A DNA stretch of 64,000 nt from Microvelia longipes (GCA_018340805.1 JACMZG010001870.1:48943682-49007681); one strand, 5' to 3'. Counted from the first letter of the stretch, positions 43,942-57,710 are shown. Made by a program: numbers and translations. Notes: generated from the sequence alone by a model not told the origin.

Positions 43942-44158
43942 GTACAAATGGTTAAGCGAGACCGAACGAAAACGTCTGGAACATGAGGAAGACAGATTAT
44001 TGTGTACCATGCTCTACAATATGACTGCTTTCATGTTAATGCTTAATGTCAGTAAGGTAGAAGTGAGACAGAAAGCCAGGAGATTGCTTGGTAAAAGTCA
44101 TGTGGGCTTGGTGTACAGTCAGGAAGTTAATATGCTGCTTGATAAACTTAATAATTTG
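43942..44158 (+). CDS. MADD: MADD exon (g)
   Basis: Encodes [37 protein letters not shown] and [19 protein letters not shown], the helical core of the conserved MADD C-terminal part. It begins with the last base of an Arg codon and ends in phase 0 at TTG/GTGAGT. Confidence 0.95.
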
Positions 44159-45179
44159 GTGAGTTGATTTACCTGACCTGAACCCGTTCTATGAATGTTC
44201 TCAAAATATTTAAATTCGTTAGTCGCATTTATCTGGTCATTGAATTCTTAAATTTAAATTAAAATCTTAAATTTCTTGATTAAAGTAGGCTTTAATATTT
44301 TACAAAATTTAGTTTGTTTTTATAACTGGGATAAATATAGTTTTTAGAGTTTTTTTAGCTAACTTGAACCTTTTTAATGCACTTGTGATGCTAAGTATTT
44401 GTAGCATATTTTGCAAAACAAAAATTTTAATCTCAACCAACCATATGAAGCAAGGCTAATTTCGATTAGATAATGTGTTATTTCTGTTAAACAAAAAAGA
44501 GATATTTAACTGTTATGGCTATTTGAAATAAAGGAGTAAGTGCCCAAAATACTCAATTGCCAAGTTAATTATTCCGCAACAAAAATACCTTTTAGGTGGT
44601 TCTTTTATCAAAATTTACTTTTCAATGTATCAAAGTAGTCTGTGATAGTTCTATGTAAATTTAGTTATAATTCTAAAGATAGACTAAAAAATTACAAAAA
44701 AGTAAATTTTGTAACGAATAGAATTGAAGCCTACTTTAATCATAATTGGAAATATTTCTTTATGGAAGGTTGTCATCTTTAAAATGGTAATAACGTCCTA
44801 AAAAAATACTTCTGGCGCTAGACACCTTTTTGAAATGTTTAAAACAATACATTCTTTGCTTATTCTTTAGTCAATACTTTATAACCTGATCCATGTTGCT
44901 TTTGCAGGCAAGGATAATTATTTAGTTTCATCGATGATGATGATCATGTTTATTTCATATACCTTACAATTGTCCCCTTTCGTATTGAATCTGAATACTA
45001 CTATCAAAGCTAAAAGATACCAAATTGTATCTTGTCATTTCATTCCCTCTATAACAGTCGACTGTGAGATGTAAACCAAAGCGCCTGTGGCCATTTGGTT
45101 ATTCCACTTGCTAAACAGACTCTGACTTTTTTTTAAAAGATGCAAGTAAATGTAAAGATGAATGCATTTATTGGTTCAG
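44159..45179. other. MADD intron with a repeat copy
   Basis: Contains at 44374-44615 a block starting GCTAAGTATTTGTAGCATAT and ending ATACCTTTTAGG, repeated in direct orientation at about 49130-49435. Otherwise nothing. Confidence 0.7.
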
Positions 45180-45287
45180 ACAGGGAACGACGTCGATCTG
45201 AAGCCTGTTAGCTCTCGGCTGTGTCAGCGTCAGACCTTCACTGTGCATTCCGGAACCGACGCCAGCGGTGAACTCCTCTTCATGGAA
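45180..45287 (+). CDS. MADD: MADD exon (h)
   Basis: Encodes [20 protein letters not shown] and [16 protein letters not shown], matching the QTFVVHAGTD...FMEV region of MADD. 36 codons, phase 0 both sides, GAA/GTAAGT donor. Confidence 0.95.
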
Positions 45288-45521
45288 GTAAGTCTATTCA
45301 ACATTCCGTTTCTCCTGTTTGGTATCCGTTAATATTATTTATGCATTAATTTGAATCCACTGTGGGTAAATAGACTATTCACAATAATTGGATCTTTGTT
45401 CTTTTGAATTGAAGTACTCAAATATTTGGTTAAACAAACTTTACCTTGTTCTACGTAACTTTACTCTTGTATCTGTTGGATCTGAGAGAGCGAACAGTCT
45501 AATCTATATATTTTTCCGAAG

Positions 45522-45686
45522 GTTCGAGAAGACGGACTAGTAGTCCGCAGCATGGCAGGAGTACTGGTGCAGAGGTGGTGGTACGAGCGGTTAGTCAATA
45601 TGACATATAGTCCTAGAACCAAAGTATTATGCCTCTGGAGAAAGAATCAGGGACAGACACAACTCTTCAAGTTTTATACCAAAAAG
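45522..45686 (+). CDS. MADD: MADD exon (i)
   Basis: Encodes [40 protein letters not shown] and [15 protein letters not shown], the GRAM-like/death-domain-associated stretch of MADD. 55 codons, phase 0 on both sides. Confidence 0.95.
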
Positions 45687-46242
45687 GTACACTTTTTGCT
45701 TATTATGCTTTTCTTTATAATGAACAAGTTCTGTGTTTGTAGTGAACTTTATTATTACTAACGTAAATAAAAAAAGTTTCGATTGCTGTAATGACAATAA
45801 AACATGATGATGTTGTCATCATGGGTTTTGCCTATTGACAGACCTTCCACATGACTCCCTTCTTAAATGGTTAACAATGTTTCTTATTGGGCAAAGAGCT
45901 TGTAACTGGTAAACTTAACTGTCTTGTCGTTAATCGAACTATTATAAAAGTCTGTTGTTCAAGAAAGCTATTTTTCTTTTGTCGAATAATGGGTCATGTC
46001 TTAATTAAAATGTTATTTTATTATGTCTTTATAATTAATTTCGCATGTCTTAACAAGTTGATAATAGTGGAGCTATAATTATAATGTACTTATTTATTCA
46101 AAAGGCACTTTTTCGCTTTCCTTTACTTTAATCGTTTAAGCAGAAAATGTATGAAACTAAAAAACTCTAATTCACCTAAACTGTCTTTTTTTTACCTTGC
46201 CAAAAAAAATTTTTGTTGTATGGAAGGTTTTTTTTTGTTTAG
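45687..46242. other. MADD intron, nothing identified
   Basis: AT-rich; a T-run lies before the acceptor TTTAG. Short open frames here are not supported. Confidence 0.6.
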
Positions 46243-46413
46243 TCGAAAGAACTGTACTACTGTATTAAAGAATGTATGGAAGGACGTGGTGCGAGTAAAA
46301 TGGAAGGAGTTGAACCAGGAGGTGAATTCCCAATAGAAGATATGGCGTCGGGGGAAGGAGGGCTACTTCATGTCTGCCTCGAGGGAGTTGGGCTGCTCTT
46401 CGCCAACAGCAAG
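46243..46413 (+). CDS. MADD: MADD exon (j)
   Basis: Encodes SKELYYCIKECMEGRGAS, EPGGEFPIEDMASGEGGL and LHVCLEGVGLLFANSK, matching ..ELYYCVK..M...A and GGEFP..DM..GEGGLL..LEG of MADD. 57 codons, phase 0 on both sides, AAG/GTACTT. Confidence 0.95.
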
Positions 46414-49129
46414 GTACTTTATACTTTATGCCTATATTACTTACCAATTATAATAATACTTTCTTGTATTTATATAAGACCTGCATGAATATCAGTTATA
46501 ACCAAAGTCATCCAAATATATCCCTGTACCCAAACCCAAGTCCATGAAAGTCTCGATAGTCATCTGAGTTGTTTCAAATGAATCTGTCAACGTTGACCAA
46601 TTTCGTTTGATTTATTTTTTAATAAATTTTATAAGCTTTAAGTCTAAAAATTAAAGTTTAATAATAAAACAGCCTATATTAAGGTGACAATTCCATTAAC
46701 AGTAGCAAATAGACAACAGCATTGACTTCTCAACTTTTTATCTAATACACATTTGATATCTTATTGAAAGTTTTAAAATTACTATACAAATTATTTATAT
46801 TTTTGAATTTTAAGGTTGGAGGCATGGACATACTGCCTACCTTATTGCCTGAACCCGAGTGTGTAAATAGAAGCAAACCTTGTACCCATAACTAAGATCA
46901 TGCAAATCTAAAATATGCTTTAAATCAGCATTGGAGACTTTGTATGATCAACATATCCCATGTTGTTTGTTTTTGTTTTATTTATTTTATATACTTAATA
47001 TGTTTAAATAATACAACATACTTGATATTATGTTATATAAAAACAGCAAGGACCACTCAAAGATTCCTCTATATATTGGCTTTTTTTATTTATATTTATT
47101 TATCATTTAAAAATATTTTATTGCTTGGACTGCATTCGTTTTTTCTGTGAAATAAATAAATATGTAATATTTATTTATTAAACTTTTGAAAGCTGTAAAA
47201 GTTATCATGAAACAGCCTAATGTTTATCCTAAATGTTTTGTCCGTTGTTAGAGTTCATATTCATCTGACTGAGGTGGTATATACTATATTATGGTTTATC
47301 AAAAAATTAATATATTTTTTTCTTTTAATATTTTATTTATTTAAACAAGTCGATGTTATTTTTGCATTTGATAATTTTATTTTATTTTTTTTTTTTCAAT
47401 TCTCTTACCATTTTTTTACATTTTTTATTTTTTTTCATCGCATGTACTTTGATTAATTTATTTTTTCTAAATGTGATGTTATATTTTATTAAAAACAATT
47501 AAAAAAGAAAGCCAAAGCAAAGATAGCAATATTTTAGTTTGTCATCCACTGGTCACAGTGGGATCCAGTGTGATTGGTTTGTTGATCAGAATGATTATCG
47601 TTATACTGATTGTATTAACATTATTTGACTAAATCACACTTTATTTACCTAACATAACATTAAAGTTTTTATTTTATTTTCAAAACACAATCAAACATAA
47701 TATATTATCATTCCTCATGCTGCGTTGAAAATCGGTATCGCTCTATGTGTTAATTACTATACACATATTTCCTTATTTTTTTTTTCAAATTGTATCTTTC
47801 TTAATATTTTTTTTTCTTCAAGATAATCTATTTAAACTTAGTTAAGGTCTAGTCCATAGTTCTAGGGGTCCCTACAAAGCAAAGTTTAAGGAACTTTTGA
47901 GATGGTCCTTGAGGATTTTTACATTATTATAAAAAAAAATATTTAAAACTACACAAAACCAAATTTTAAAGTTTCTTTTATTTTATCTTATAATTTATCT
48001 CTCCGTTTTGTTCATGATGGCTGGATTTACCAACTCGAAGGATTTTGAGGTACTCAATACCAAAGTTAACCTTATTTACTTTCTTAGTTTAGTCGTTATC
48101 TGAATTGTTACTTATGTCTGCCATTCTGTAGAGATATCACTTCATTTTTCTTTCTTTCCTTTATCTGTTTTACTTCATTTCTCTTCATTTATTATTATAC
48201 ATTATAATTTAAACTTAGTTGGTTAGCTGAGTGTTTTAAGAAGGTCGATGCAGACATATTTTGTTTTTCTTTACACTTTTTTGTTTTTTTTTTTCTTCTC
48301 TCTGTTACATTTTATGTTTTATCTTTCTTTCTTCCTCTGACTATGTTTCTGTTATTTCTATTCTTTAAACACATTAAATATTGTTTTATTTGAAACCCGA
48401 AAATTTAGATTTTTTATTTTTATTAAATTAAGAATTAGACTTAATTTTAGTTTTTATATTTGACTTAGAAAAAAAGTCATAAATAAAAATGCATGAGATG
48501 CCAAATGATGCACATAGTTTTTTTTATAAATAAAAGAAATTATTATTTGAATTTTATAGATTTTTGTTGGACCACCATAGTACCTTTTATTTTGTTTTGT
48601 TTTAAAAAATGGGATTTTGTTTTTCTTTTAATTTTGAAAAAAAGAAGCAGTGATTTGATGAGATGATAAGAGTGTGTGCCAACTGTGTGTGTTGCCATCT
48701 CACCAGTGCCTTAAGCTTTGAACAAGTAGTGACAAATATCCATTAGATTCCATTTGATCGATAACACAATAGCGCATTGGAATTCTGATTTGTTCAGAAA
48801 AACGCAGATTCGCTCACATAGATTGCATTTAGTCTTGATATGTATTTAAGAGCATGATTTGCATTTTTTTTTTATTATTTTTTAAATATTTTTTTTTATT
48901 TCAGCGCATTTAATATTTTTTTGGACTTCAGGCTGATTTTTGATGTTTTTGTTATGTTTGTTGTGTCTTATTTTTTATAATTCATAGAATTGCAGTCTAA
49001 ATTTCAGACTTTCTTTGTTTCCGAAAAAATTGTTTATCGACGACTTAAGCTGCTACTAAAAAAAAAAATCAGCTAAAATGCTTCAGGTGTCAGTTCAATT
49101 ATGATTAAAAAATAGTAGCACTAAGCATT

Positions 49130-49435
49130 TGTAGCATATTTTGCAACAAAAATAGTGTTAAGTATTTGTTGCTTATTTTCCAAAGAAAAAAAATAGTGCT
49201 AAGTATTTGTAGCATATTTTGCAAAAAAATTGTTCAGATTTAAATTTTTAATCTCAACCATCTATATGAAGCAAGGCTGATTTCGATTAGGTAATGTGTT
49301 ATTTATCTGTTAAACAAAAAAGAGATATTTAACTATTATGGCTATTTGAAATAAAATAGTAGGTGCCCAAAATACTCAATTGCCAAGTTAATTATTCCAA
49401 AACAAAAATACCTTTTAGGAGGTTCTTTTATCAAA
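49130..49435. repeat. Second copy of the intron-(g) repeat block
   Basis: Same order of words as 44374-44615, in direct orientation (TTTGTAGCATATTTTGCAA, ATATGAAGCAAGGCTGATTT, GTGCCCAAAATACTCAATTG). It is preceded by two extra short partial repeats of the start motif. Confidence 0.75.
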
Positions 49436-49589
49436 TTCAAATATGCCGTAAATTGTATCCGAAAAAATCAAGTGATTGAAAGATTTAAATGAGACATAAG
49501 TTTAGACATAAACAATGGCTACAATATTCCTCGGAACTTTTCTACCGTTCCGAACTCTTCTCTACCATCGTCCTCTTCAATTCGTACTC

Positions 49590-49755
49590 GCTTGCTCGTA
49601 TCCCTAATAAAAAATTCACCAAATTTATATTTAATCAAGACTCGCTTCGCTCGCCCTCCCAATATAAGAATTACCAAATGTATATTTAATCAAGACTCGC
49701 TTCGCTCGTCCTCCCAATATAAAAATCACCAAATTTATCAGATTCGCTTTAATTT
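49590..49755. repeat. Short array of the 55-base repeat
   Basis: About three units of AAATTTATATTTAATCAAGA + CTCGCTTCGCTCGTCCTCC, the same family as 58495-59085. Confidence 0.8.
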
Positions 49756-50194
49756 AGTAAGTGAATACTATGAACACTATTGTTTTATTCTCAGAGGTCA
49801 TCTACCCAGGCAATTTCTAGAGGTCACTTTGTTAGATGCTGCTTAATTTATAGAATCCAACAAAACCGTATGTATGCTTGCATTAAATTGAAATTTATTT
49901 ATTACATAAAAGGATACACTTGTTCCAAGTTCTTCGAGTTTTAAGAATTTCAAAAAACAAAAGGCCATAAATACTCTGGGCGCTACGATTATAACCGACA
50001 CACAAACACGCATACAGACAGGACAACTTTGCAAAAACCACTCAGGAGGGCCTTAAAAACGCCTGAAACCGAATAATTCCGGTTTCATCCCGGTTTGGAT
50101 TTTTTGCAAACACAATACTTTTCCTACATACATACAATATTAATAAGGAAAAGTAAAAAAGTGGAGAAAAGGTTTTAAATATCTGTTCCTTATT

Positions 50195-50286
50195 ACATTG
50201 ATAACATTGACACAATCCACATCCCACATTGATAACATTGACACAATCCACATCCCACATTGATAACATTGACACAATCCACATCC
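50195..50286. repeat. 31-base tandem, three copies
   Basis: Unit CATTGATAACATTGACACAA + TCCACATCC, three near-perfect copies. Confidence 0.9.
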
Positions 50287-51184
50287 GTGACGTCATGGTG
50301 ATGTTAATGTCGCATTTTTAATATTTCTGAATGATTGTATCTGGATTATACTGTTTTGTTCATTATTTATCTTGTCTGCATGAATGTTCGTTTTTTTAAT
50401 ATTCTGTATACAAAAGTAAATAACTGAATACGGGTAGACCTTAAGGTGGTAATTTTGAAATGTTTATGTTTTGCAAGTATATATTTTTATTTACTTAATT
50501 TATGTAAATTATTTAAATTATTAAGTAAATGAAATTTTTAAATAATCTATATTCCATTAAACTACATTAGTAACAATAGGATGCGTCATTACATATAGAG
50601 ATTTAAATTAAAAAATATATTAAAATTAATTATCATTATCAATTATTAAATTATCATTAAAAATTAAATAAATTATTTATAAATAAAATCAGTTTAATGA
50701 CACACAAATCTTTAATATATTATCATTAACTAAGCTTTTGACTAAAAATTAGTCATCATAGAGTTTAACATAATATAAAAACAACAATTCACAAACTACT
50801 TCATATTGCACCTTGGTATGGTTTGGTAAGCTATGTTTAAAAACATAGCTATATATGTTTTTAAACATGTTTATAGCTGCATGTTGTATGGTACCAACAA
50901 CTAAAAAACATGTGTAATAGAAGTTGGAATCGGATATGGTTAGAAATCGGAATAACTAGGGAGGACTAAAATTTGTTGCAAGTAATGTCCAGAATCACCT
51001 CCTTTAAATTTTTACAAATATCGTTTCCAACACTGTAAGGTATTAAACTGTGGGCCCTAATGTAGCCTGCTGAAATCAGTTTTGATGTTATCCCCTATAT
51101 TTTACTATTTTTTTAAAGTTTTAAATAAACATTACACATAAAAGCTAAGAGAAAGTTTACTAATAAACTTTGTCAATATTTATC

Positions 51185-54135
51185 AAAATATAAATCCTCT
51201 GTTACCTATTATCTTACCTGTTTAAATTTTAAGTTCTAATACTCTAACGGTTACCTATTTTGCTATCTTAGTGCCAAATATTTAATCCTCCATTATCTAT
51301 TATCTTACCTGTTTAAATTTAGTTCTATACTCTAACGGTTACCTAATTTTTGCTATCTTAGTTACCAAATATTAATCCTCCATTATCTATAATCTAACGG
51401 TTACCTATTTTTGCTATCTTAGTTACCAAATATTAATCCTCTATTATCTATTATCTTACCTGTTTAAATTTTAGTTACTATAATCTAACGGTTACCTATT
51501 TTTGCTATCTTAGTTGCCAAATATTAATTCTCTATTATCTATTATCTTACCTGTTTAAATTTTAGTTTCTATAATCTAACGGTTAACCATATTTTTGCTA
51601 TCTTAGTTGCCAAATATTAATCCCCTATTATCTATTATCTACCTGTTTTAAATTTCTAGTTTTATAATCTAACGGTTACCTAATTTTTGCTATCTTAGTT
51701 GCCAAATATTTATCCTCATTATCTATTATCTTACCTGTTTTAAAATTTTAGTGCTATAATCTAACGGTTACCTATTTTTGCTATCTTTAGTTGGCCAAAT
51801 ATTAATCCTCTATTATCTATTATCTTACCTGTTTAAATTTTAGTTTCTATAATCTGACGGTTACCTATTTTTGCTATCTTAGTTGCCAAAAATTAATCCT
51901 CCATTATCTATTATCTTACCTGTTTAAATTTTTGTTTCTATTACTCTACGGTTATCCTATTTGCTATCTTAGTTGCCAAATATTAATCCTCTATTATCTA
52001 TTATCTTACCTGTTTATTTTAGTTTCTATAATCTGACGGTTACCTATTTTTGCTATCTTAGTTGCCAAATATTAATCCTCTATTATCTATTATCTTACCT
52101 GTTTAAATTTTAGTTTCTACAATCTAACAGTTACCTATTTTTGCTATCTTAGTTGCCAAATATTAATCCTCCATTATCTATTATGTTACCTGTTTAAAAT
52201 TTTATTTCTATTATCTAAACGGTTACCTATTTTTGCTTCTTAGTTGCCAAATATTAATCCTCTATTGATCTAGTTATCTTACCTGTTTTTAATTTTAGTT
52301 TCTTTCTCTAACGGTTTACCTATTTTTGCTATCTTAGTTGCCAAATATAATCCTCCATTATCTATTATTACCTGTTTAAATTTTAGTTTCTATAATCTAA
52401 CGTTACCTATTTTTGCTTCTTAGTGCCAAATATTAATCCTCCATTATCTATTATCTTACCTGTTTAAATTTTAGTTCTCTATAATCTAACGTTACCTATT
52501 TTTTTGCTATCTTAGTTGCCAAATATTAATCCTCCATTATCTATTATCTTACCTGTTTATTTTAGTTTCTATAATCTAACGGTTACCTATTTTTGCTATC
52601 TTAGTTGCCAAATATTAATCCTCATTATCTATTATTTACCTGTTTAAATTTTAGTTTCTATAATCTAACAGTTACCTATTTTTGCTATCTTAGTTGCCAA
52701 ATATTAATCCTCTATTTATTATCTTACCTGTTTAAATTTTAGTTTCTATAATCTAACGGTTACCTATTTTTGCTATCTTAGTTGCCAAACATTAATCCTC
52801 CATTATCTATTATCTTACCTGTTTAAATTTTTGTTTCTATACTCTAACGGTTACCTATTTTTACTATTTAGTTGCCAAATATTAATCCTCTATTATCTAT
52901 ATCTTACCTGTTTATTTTAGTTTCTATAATCTGACGGTTACCTATTTTTGCTATCTTAGTTGCCAATGTGGTTACCTGCTATCTTTTGCCAAAATTTCTC
53001 ATTATCTACCTTGCTATAATCTATACCATTTTGCTATCTTAGTTGCCAAATATTAATCCTATCTATTATTACCGTGTTTAAAATTTAGTTTCTATAACTC
53101 TAACGGTTACCTATTTTTGCTATCTTGGTTACCAAATATTAATCCTCCATTATCTATTATCTTACCTGTTTAAATTTTAGTTTCTATAATCTAACGGTTA
53201 CCTATTTTTGCTATCTTAGTTGCCAAATATTAATCCTCCATTATCTATTATCTACCTGTTTTAATTTTAGTTTCTATACTCTAACGGTTACCTATTTTTG
53301 CTATCTTAGTTACCAAATATTAATCCATTATTCTTATTATCTTACCTGTTTAAATTTTAGTTTCTATAATCTAACGGTTACCTATTTTTGCTATCTTAGT
53401 TGCCAAATATTAATCCTCCATTATCTATTATCTTACCTGTTTAAATTAGTTTTCTATACTCTAAACGGTTACCTATTTTTGCTATCTTAGTTGCCCAAAT
53501 ATTAATCCTCTATTATCTATTATCTTACCTGTTTAAATTTTAGTTTCTATAAACGGTTACCTATTTTTGCTATCTTAGTTGCCAAATATTAATCCTCTAT
53601 TATCTATTATCTTACCTGTTTAAATTTTAGTTTCTATACTCTATCGGTTACCTATTTTTGCTATCTTAGTTGCCAAATATTAATCCTCTATTATCTATTA
53701 TCTTACCTGTTTAAATTTTAGTTTCTATAATCTAACGGTTACCCTTCTTTTGCTATCTTAGTTGCAAAATATTAATCCTCTATTATCTATTATCTTACCT
53801 GTTTAAATTTTAGTTTCTACAATCTAACGGTTACCTATTTTTGCTATTCTTAGTTGCCAAATATTAATCCTTATTATCTTATTATCTTACCTGTTTAAAT
53901 TTTAGTTGCTATAATCTAACGGTTACCTATTTTTGCTATCTTAGTTGCCAAATATTAATCCTCTATTATCTATTATCTTACCTGTTTAAATTTTAGTTGC
54001 TATAATCTAACGGTTACCTATTTTTGCTATCTTAGTTGCCAAATATTAATCCTCTATTATCTATTATCTTACCTGTTTAAATTTTAGTTTCTATAATCTA
54101 ACGGTTACCTATTTTTTGGCATCTTGATTGCCGTC
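51185..54135. repeat. 91-base satellite, about 32 copies
   Basis: Unit recognised by AATCCTCTATTATCTATTAT, CTTACCTGTTTAAATTTTAG, CTATAATCTAACGGTTACC and TTTTTGCTATCTTAGTTGCC. Copies vary by substitutions and many one-base losses or gains, partly of sequencing origin. Near 52960-53030 one region is scrambled. Confidence 0.95.
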
Positions 54136-54499
54136 ATATTAGATTTTAGGCTATTTTATTTGTAATTTGATATTTTTTTTTTGAGACTGTATTCAGTTAT
54201 TTCAATGCAAATGTTTTTATGGTTGTCGTTTTCTTATCTTGCTCATCAAAGCATGCAAGCCAAGTTCTCTGCAATAGTAAGTATTGTAACAGTAACTTTC
54301 AAAAATAGTAACCAAAATGTTTAATTTTATTGAGTCAAATTTAAAAAGGGTAAAAAATACATCAATAATGTCATTATGAAGTGGCCTCTTAGCCTGCAGG
54401 CACACTGTGTAACTTAAAGTCATGGATCAAAGTCATGGATGCATGTAAAACAAGTCATTTTTTATAAATTGAAATAAATAAACCTATTTGGGAATACTG

Positions 54500-55125
54500 A
54501 CGAAAATTAGTATAGATAAGCTCATATGACTAATACATTTATATATGAGCTCATGTGACTGAAACTACTGTAGATGACCGCATGTAACTAAAACTACTAT
54601 GAGTTCATATGACTAAAAATTTTATAAATGAGCTCATGACTAAAACTACTACGTGCTCATATGATTAAAACTTTTATAGATGAGCTTATATGACTAAAAC
54701 TACTATAGATGCGCTCATATGACTAAAACTACTACGAGCTCATATGATTAAAACTTTTATAGATGACCTTATATGACTAAAACTACTATAGATGCGCTCA
54801 TATGACTAAACTACTAGCTCTAAAACGAGCTCATATGATTAAACTTTTATAGATGAGCTCATATGACTAAAACTACTACGAGCTCATATGATTAAAACTT
54901 TTATAGATGAGCTCATATGATTAAAACTTTTATAGATGAGCTCATATGATTGAAACTTTTATAGATGAGCTCATATGACTAAAATTACTATAGATGAGCT
55001 CATATGACTAAAACTACTACGAGCTCATATGTTTAAAACTTTTATAGATGAGCTCATATGACTAAAACTACTATAGATGAGTTCATATGACTAAAACTTT
55101 TATAGATGATCTCATTCAAGCTTTT
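54500..55125. repeat. 29-base satellite in two variants, about 20 copies
   Basis: Unit GAGCTCATATGACTAAAACT + ACTATAGAT, alternating with a variant GAGCTCATATGATTAAAACT + TTTATAGAT. Some units are shortened to 20-22 bases. Confidence 0.9.
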
Positions 55126-55600
55126 TGGATAAAGATAATAAGTTTTCTGACAAAGTCATGGAGAGGTGAGGTTACTCTAAGAAAAACTAGGTTACCTTCT
55201 GGTAAGCAAGGTTACTACTTGTCTTCTTAGGACTAATTTTATCTGAATGATAGTGTTTAATGATTCTTTTACCTTTAAATTAATCAGAGGTTTAACAATC
55301 ATTAAAGGTTTAGATCAATCATTGTTTGACGGCTACACCTGCCAGCTGTCAACCTAGCTCCCGAACCTGTCATTCGCCCCTTGTCACGTGTTATTATTCC
55401 CAACAATAGCGTTAAACTAGAATGTCTCCTTTTCGTACTTATATCTTTATTGTTATCTAGATCTTTTGCTCCATAGTTGCATAAGCTGATTTTTCTTTGC
55501 TTCTATTTTCTGTGAGAAATGTGAAAAACCAATGGTTTTATAAGAAATTTAACGTTGTATTTGAATTTAGTCTGATATTTGTGGTTTGGTTGTTTTGCAG

Positions 55601-55673
55601 TTTTTCATCAGGTTAATACACATCAGGAAATGTTTTACCCAAAAAGGAGGCATATTTATACTGGAAGAATTCA
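55601..55673 (+). CDS. MADD: MADD exon (k)
   Basis: Encodes FFIRLIHIRKCFTQKGGIFI and LEEF, matching VFIELNHIKKC...FVLEEF of MADD. Starts in phase 0 after TTGCAG, ends one base into a codon at CA/GTGAGT. Confidence 0.95.
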
Positions 55674-55921
55674 GTGAGTGTCCTACTTCTTTTCTTCTTT
55701 ACTAACTTATTTACTATATACATTAATAATTATAGAAACAAGTAATATATTTAAATAAACTGGTCTCCCCCTTCCCTATCAGCTCAGGGCTGGTTTTACC
55801 CTAAAGATGGGGGGGGGTAGTATTTGCATAACTTAATATAAAGTTAATTTGAAAGAAGGAATAGAATAAGTACAAAGAAGGATACAAAAATGAAAAATTA
55901 TTATGACCTCAAACAAGGCCT

Positions 55922-56175
<254 letters not shown>

Positions 56176-56479
56176 CAACTTATTCTCATTTTATATGCAG
56201 ATGTGCTTATTTTTAAATTTTGAAGTGTTTAGTGAAAGATTAACTACTAAAGATTATAATATTTTGATATTGTAAATATTAAAAATTGAGAACCGCGCCT
56301 TTAACTGTTGTGTTGAAGAAACTATGGCGACGACCTAATATCGCAATTTTCTTTGAAAATTGACTTATAGTGCACCCTTGAGTAACTAATTACTTGCATC
56401 AAGACCCTTATCTAATTTCCACCCTGTGTTGCGTTTTAGTATTGCATTAAGTGTATAAATTTAAGGACTTATTATGATG

Positions 56480-56750
56480 AACTATAACATAGTACACGGT
56501 TATAATCAATTGACTGCGCAGGAAACAGTGTCAATATTTTAAACCAATGAGATTAATGATTGGGGATGGAGTCGAGGTTAGAACCCATTTGCACTGCGAC
56601 TGGAAGTCAATTGTACAATAAACACTGTACCAATGAGGTTGGCCTGATATGAAATGTAGTCGTGGTTTAACATCAAGAACTAACCTCATTGGTTCCCTCG
56701 CATTATTTTCCCACGCTGTCAACTGATTATAACCGTGTGTTATACCATCA
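56480..56750. mobile_element. Small TIR element related to copies A and B
   Basis: Ends ACACGGTTATAATCAATTGA and the complementary TCAACTGATTATAACCGTGT. The ends resemble those of the 35594 and 56801 elements, with TTATA in place of CTAAA. Internal words CCAATGAG and ACCTCATTGG are complementary. Confidence 0.7.
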
Positions 56751-56800
56751 GTAACTATATCTTTGCTCAGTATGTTGTACTGCAACAATATCTACTAAAG

Positions 56801-57686
56801 TACGACACACGGCTAAAATCAATTGACAGCGTGCCAAAAATCTGTGAGGGAAAGAATTCTATTGGTTCAGACCGACCCCGGTATAAAAAAATACCTTTTT
56901 CGTAAATAAAATCATAAAAAGGCAACACTGGTTGTAAATATTTTGTAACCTCGCGTCGCTTTTATTTCCCTCATTGTGCATATTGATGTTTGATTTCGTT
57001 TTGTTTCATTCCAAATCTGTTCAATTCATCCAATTATTGCGAAGTTGTAATATGATCTGAGTGCCTATATATGACGCTTGGACATTGACGTATTCTTCAA
57101 GCATTTCTTGCTATTTGAGTACAGCGCAGGTTTTGTGCTCTGTCAACCAAAGACAGCATTTTTTTTGAAAATGCCATGTCTTTCAATAGATGACAGTCTT
57201 GACTTTTTTAAGTCTTGAATGCATATTGTGTCATATTATTTTTATAAAATGAAACAATACGCATTCAATTATACAAACTTGACACAAAAAAGCAGTTTGT
57301 TTTGGAAAAAGTAGTTATAGCTGACAATTTATTTAAATCGTCAACTTTTATCATAGAACTATTATGATCCATTGTATTACGTAATTAACAACTTTAACTC
57401 CACTTAATATATACTTCCCGAGCAAATTTAAAGCAACACTTAGTTGGTAAATTTATAAGATACAACAATATTCTTTTTAAAAGTAAATAAATAATTTTTA
57501 AAAATAAAAAAATATGATATCAAATAAAAACAAATAATAAAATTCAAAACATAACCTGACTTTCAGTGTTGCCAGAGTAGGGAATTGTTTTTGTTACATA
57601 AAAGAAGGGATTTTTTTATTAAAAAAAGAGGGTTGAAAGCATTGAGATTTTGGCGGGCTGTCAATTGATTTTAGCCGTGTGTCGTA
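56801..57686. mobile_element. TIR element, copy B (about 886 bases)
   Basis: Same element as 35594-36515 in opposite orientation: TACGACACACGGCTAAAATC at the left end and its complement at the right end, with matched interior words such as TTGGTTCAGACCGACCCC. No transposase. Target-site duplication not seen. Confidence 0.85.
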
Positions 57687-57710
57687 TTATAATAATAATT
57701 CTTTCGACCA

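Larger units (their letters stand above)
46414..55600. other. MADD intron (9.2 kb), satellite-rich
   Basis: AT-rich and T-rich between 46900 and 49100 with no gene. A 91-base satellite, a 29-base satellite and smaller repeats listed separately fill 49.1-55.1 kb. Sequence at 55130-55600 shows nothing. Confidence 0.8.

Noticed and set aside
48003..48050. Possible MADD exon MMAGFTNSKDFE before a GT donor
   Set aside because: No acceptor AG without an intervening stop codon upstream.
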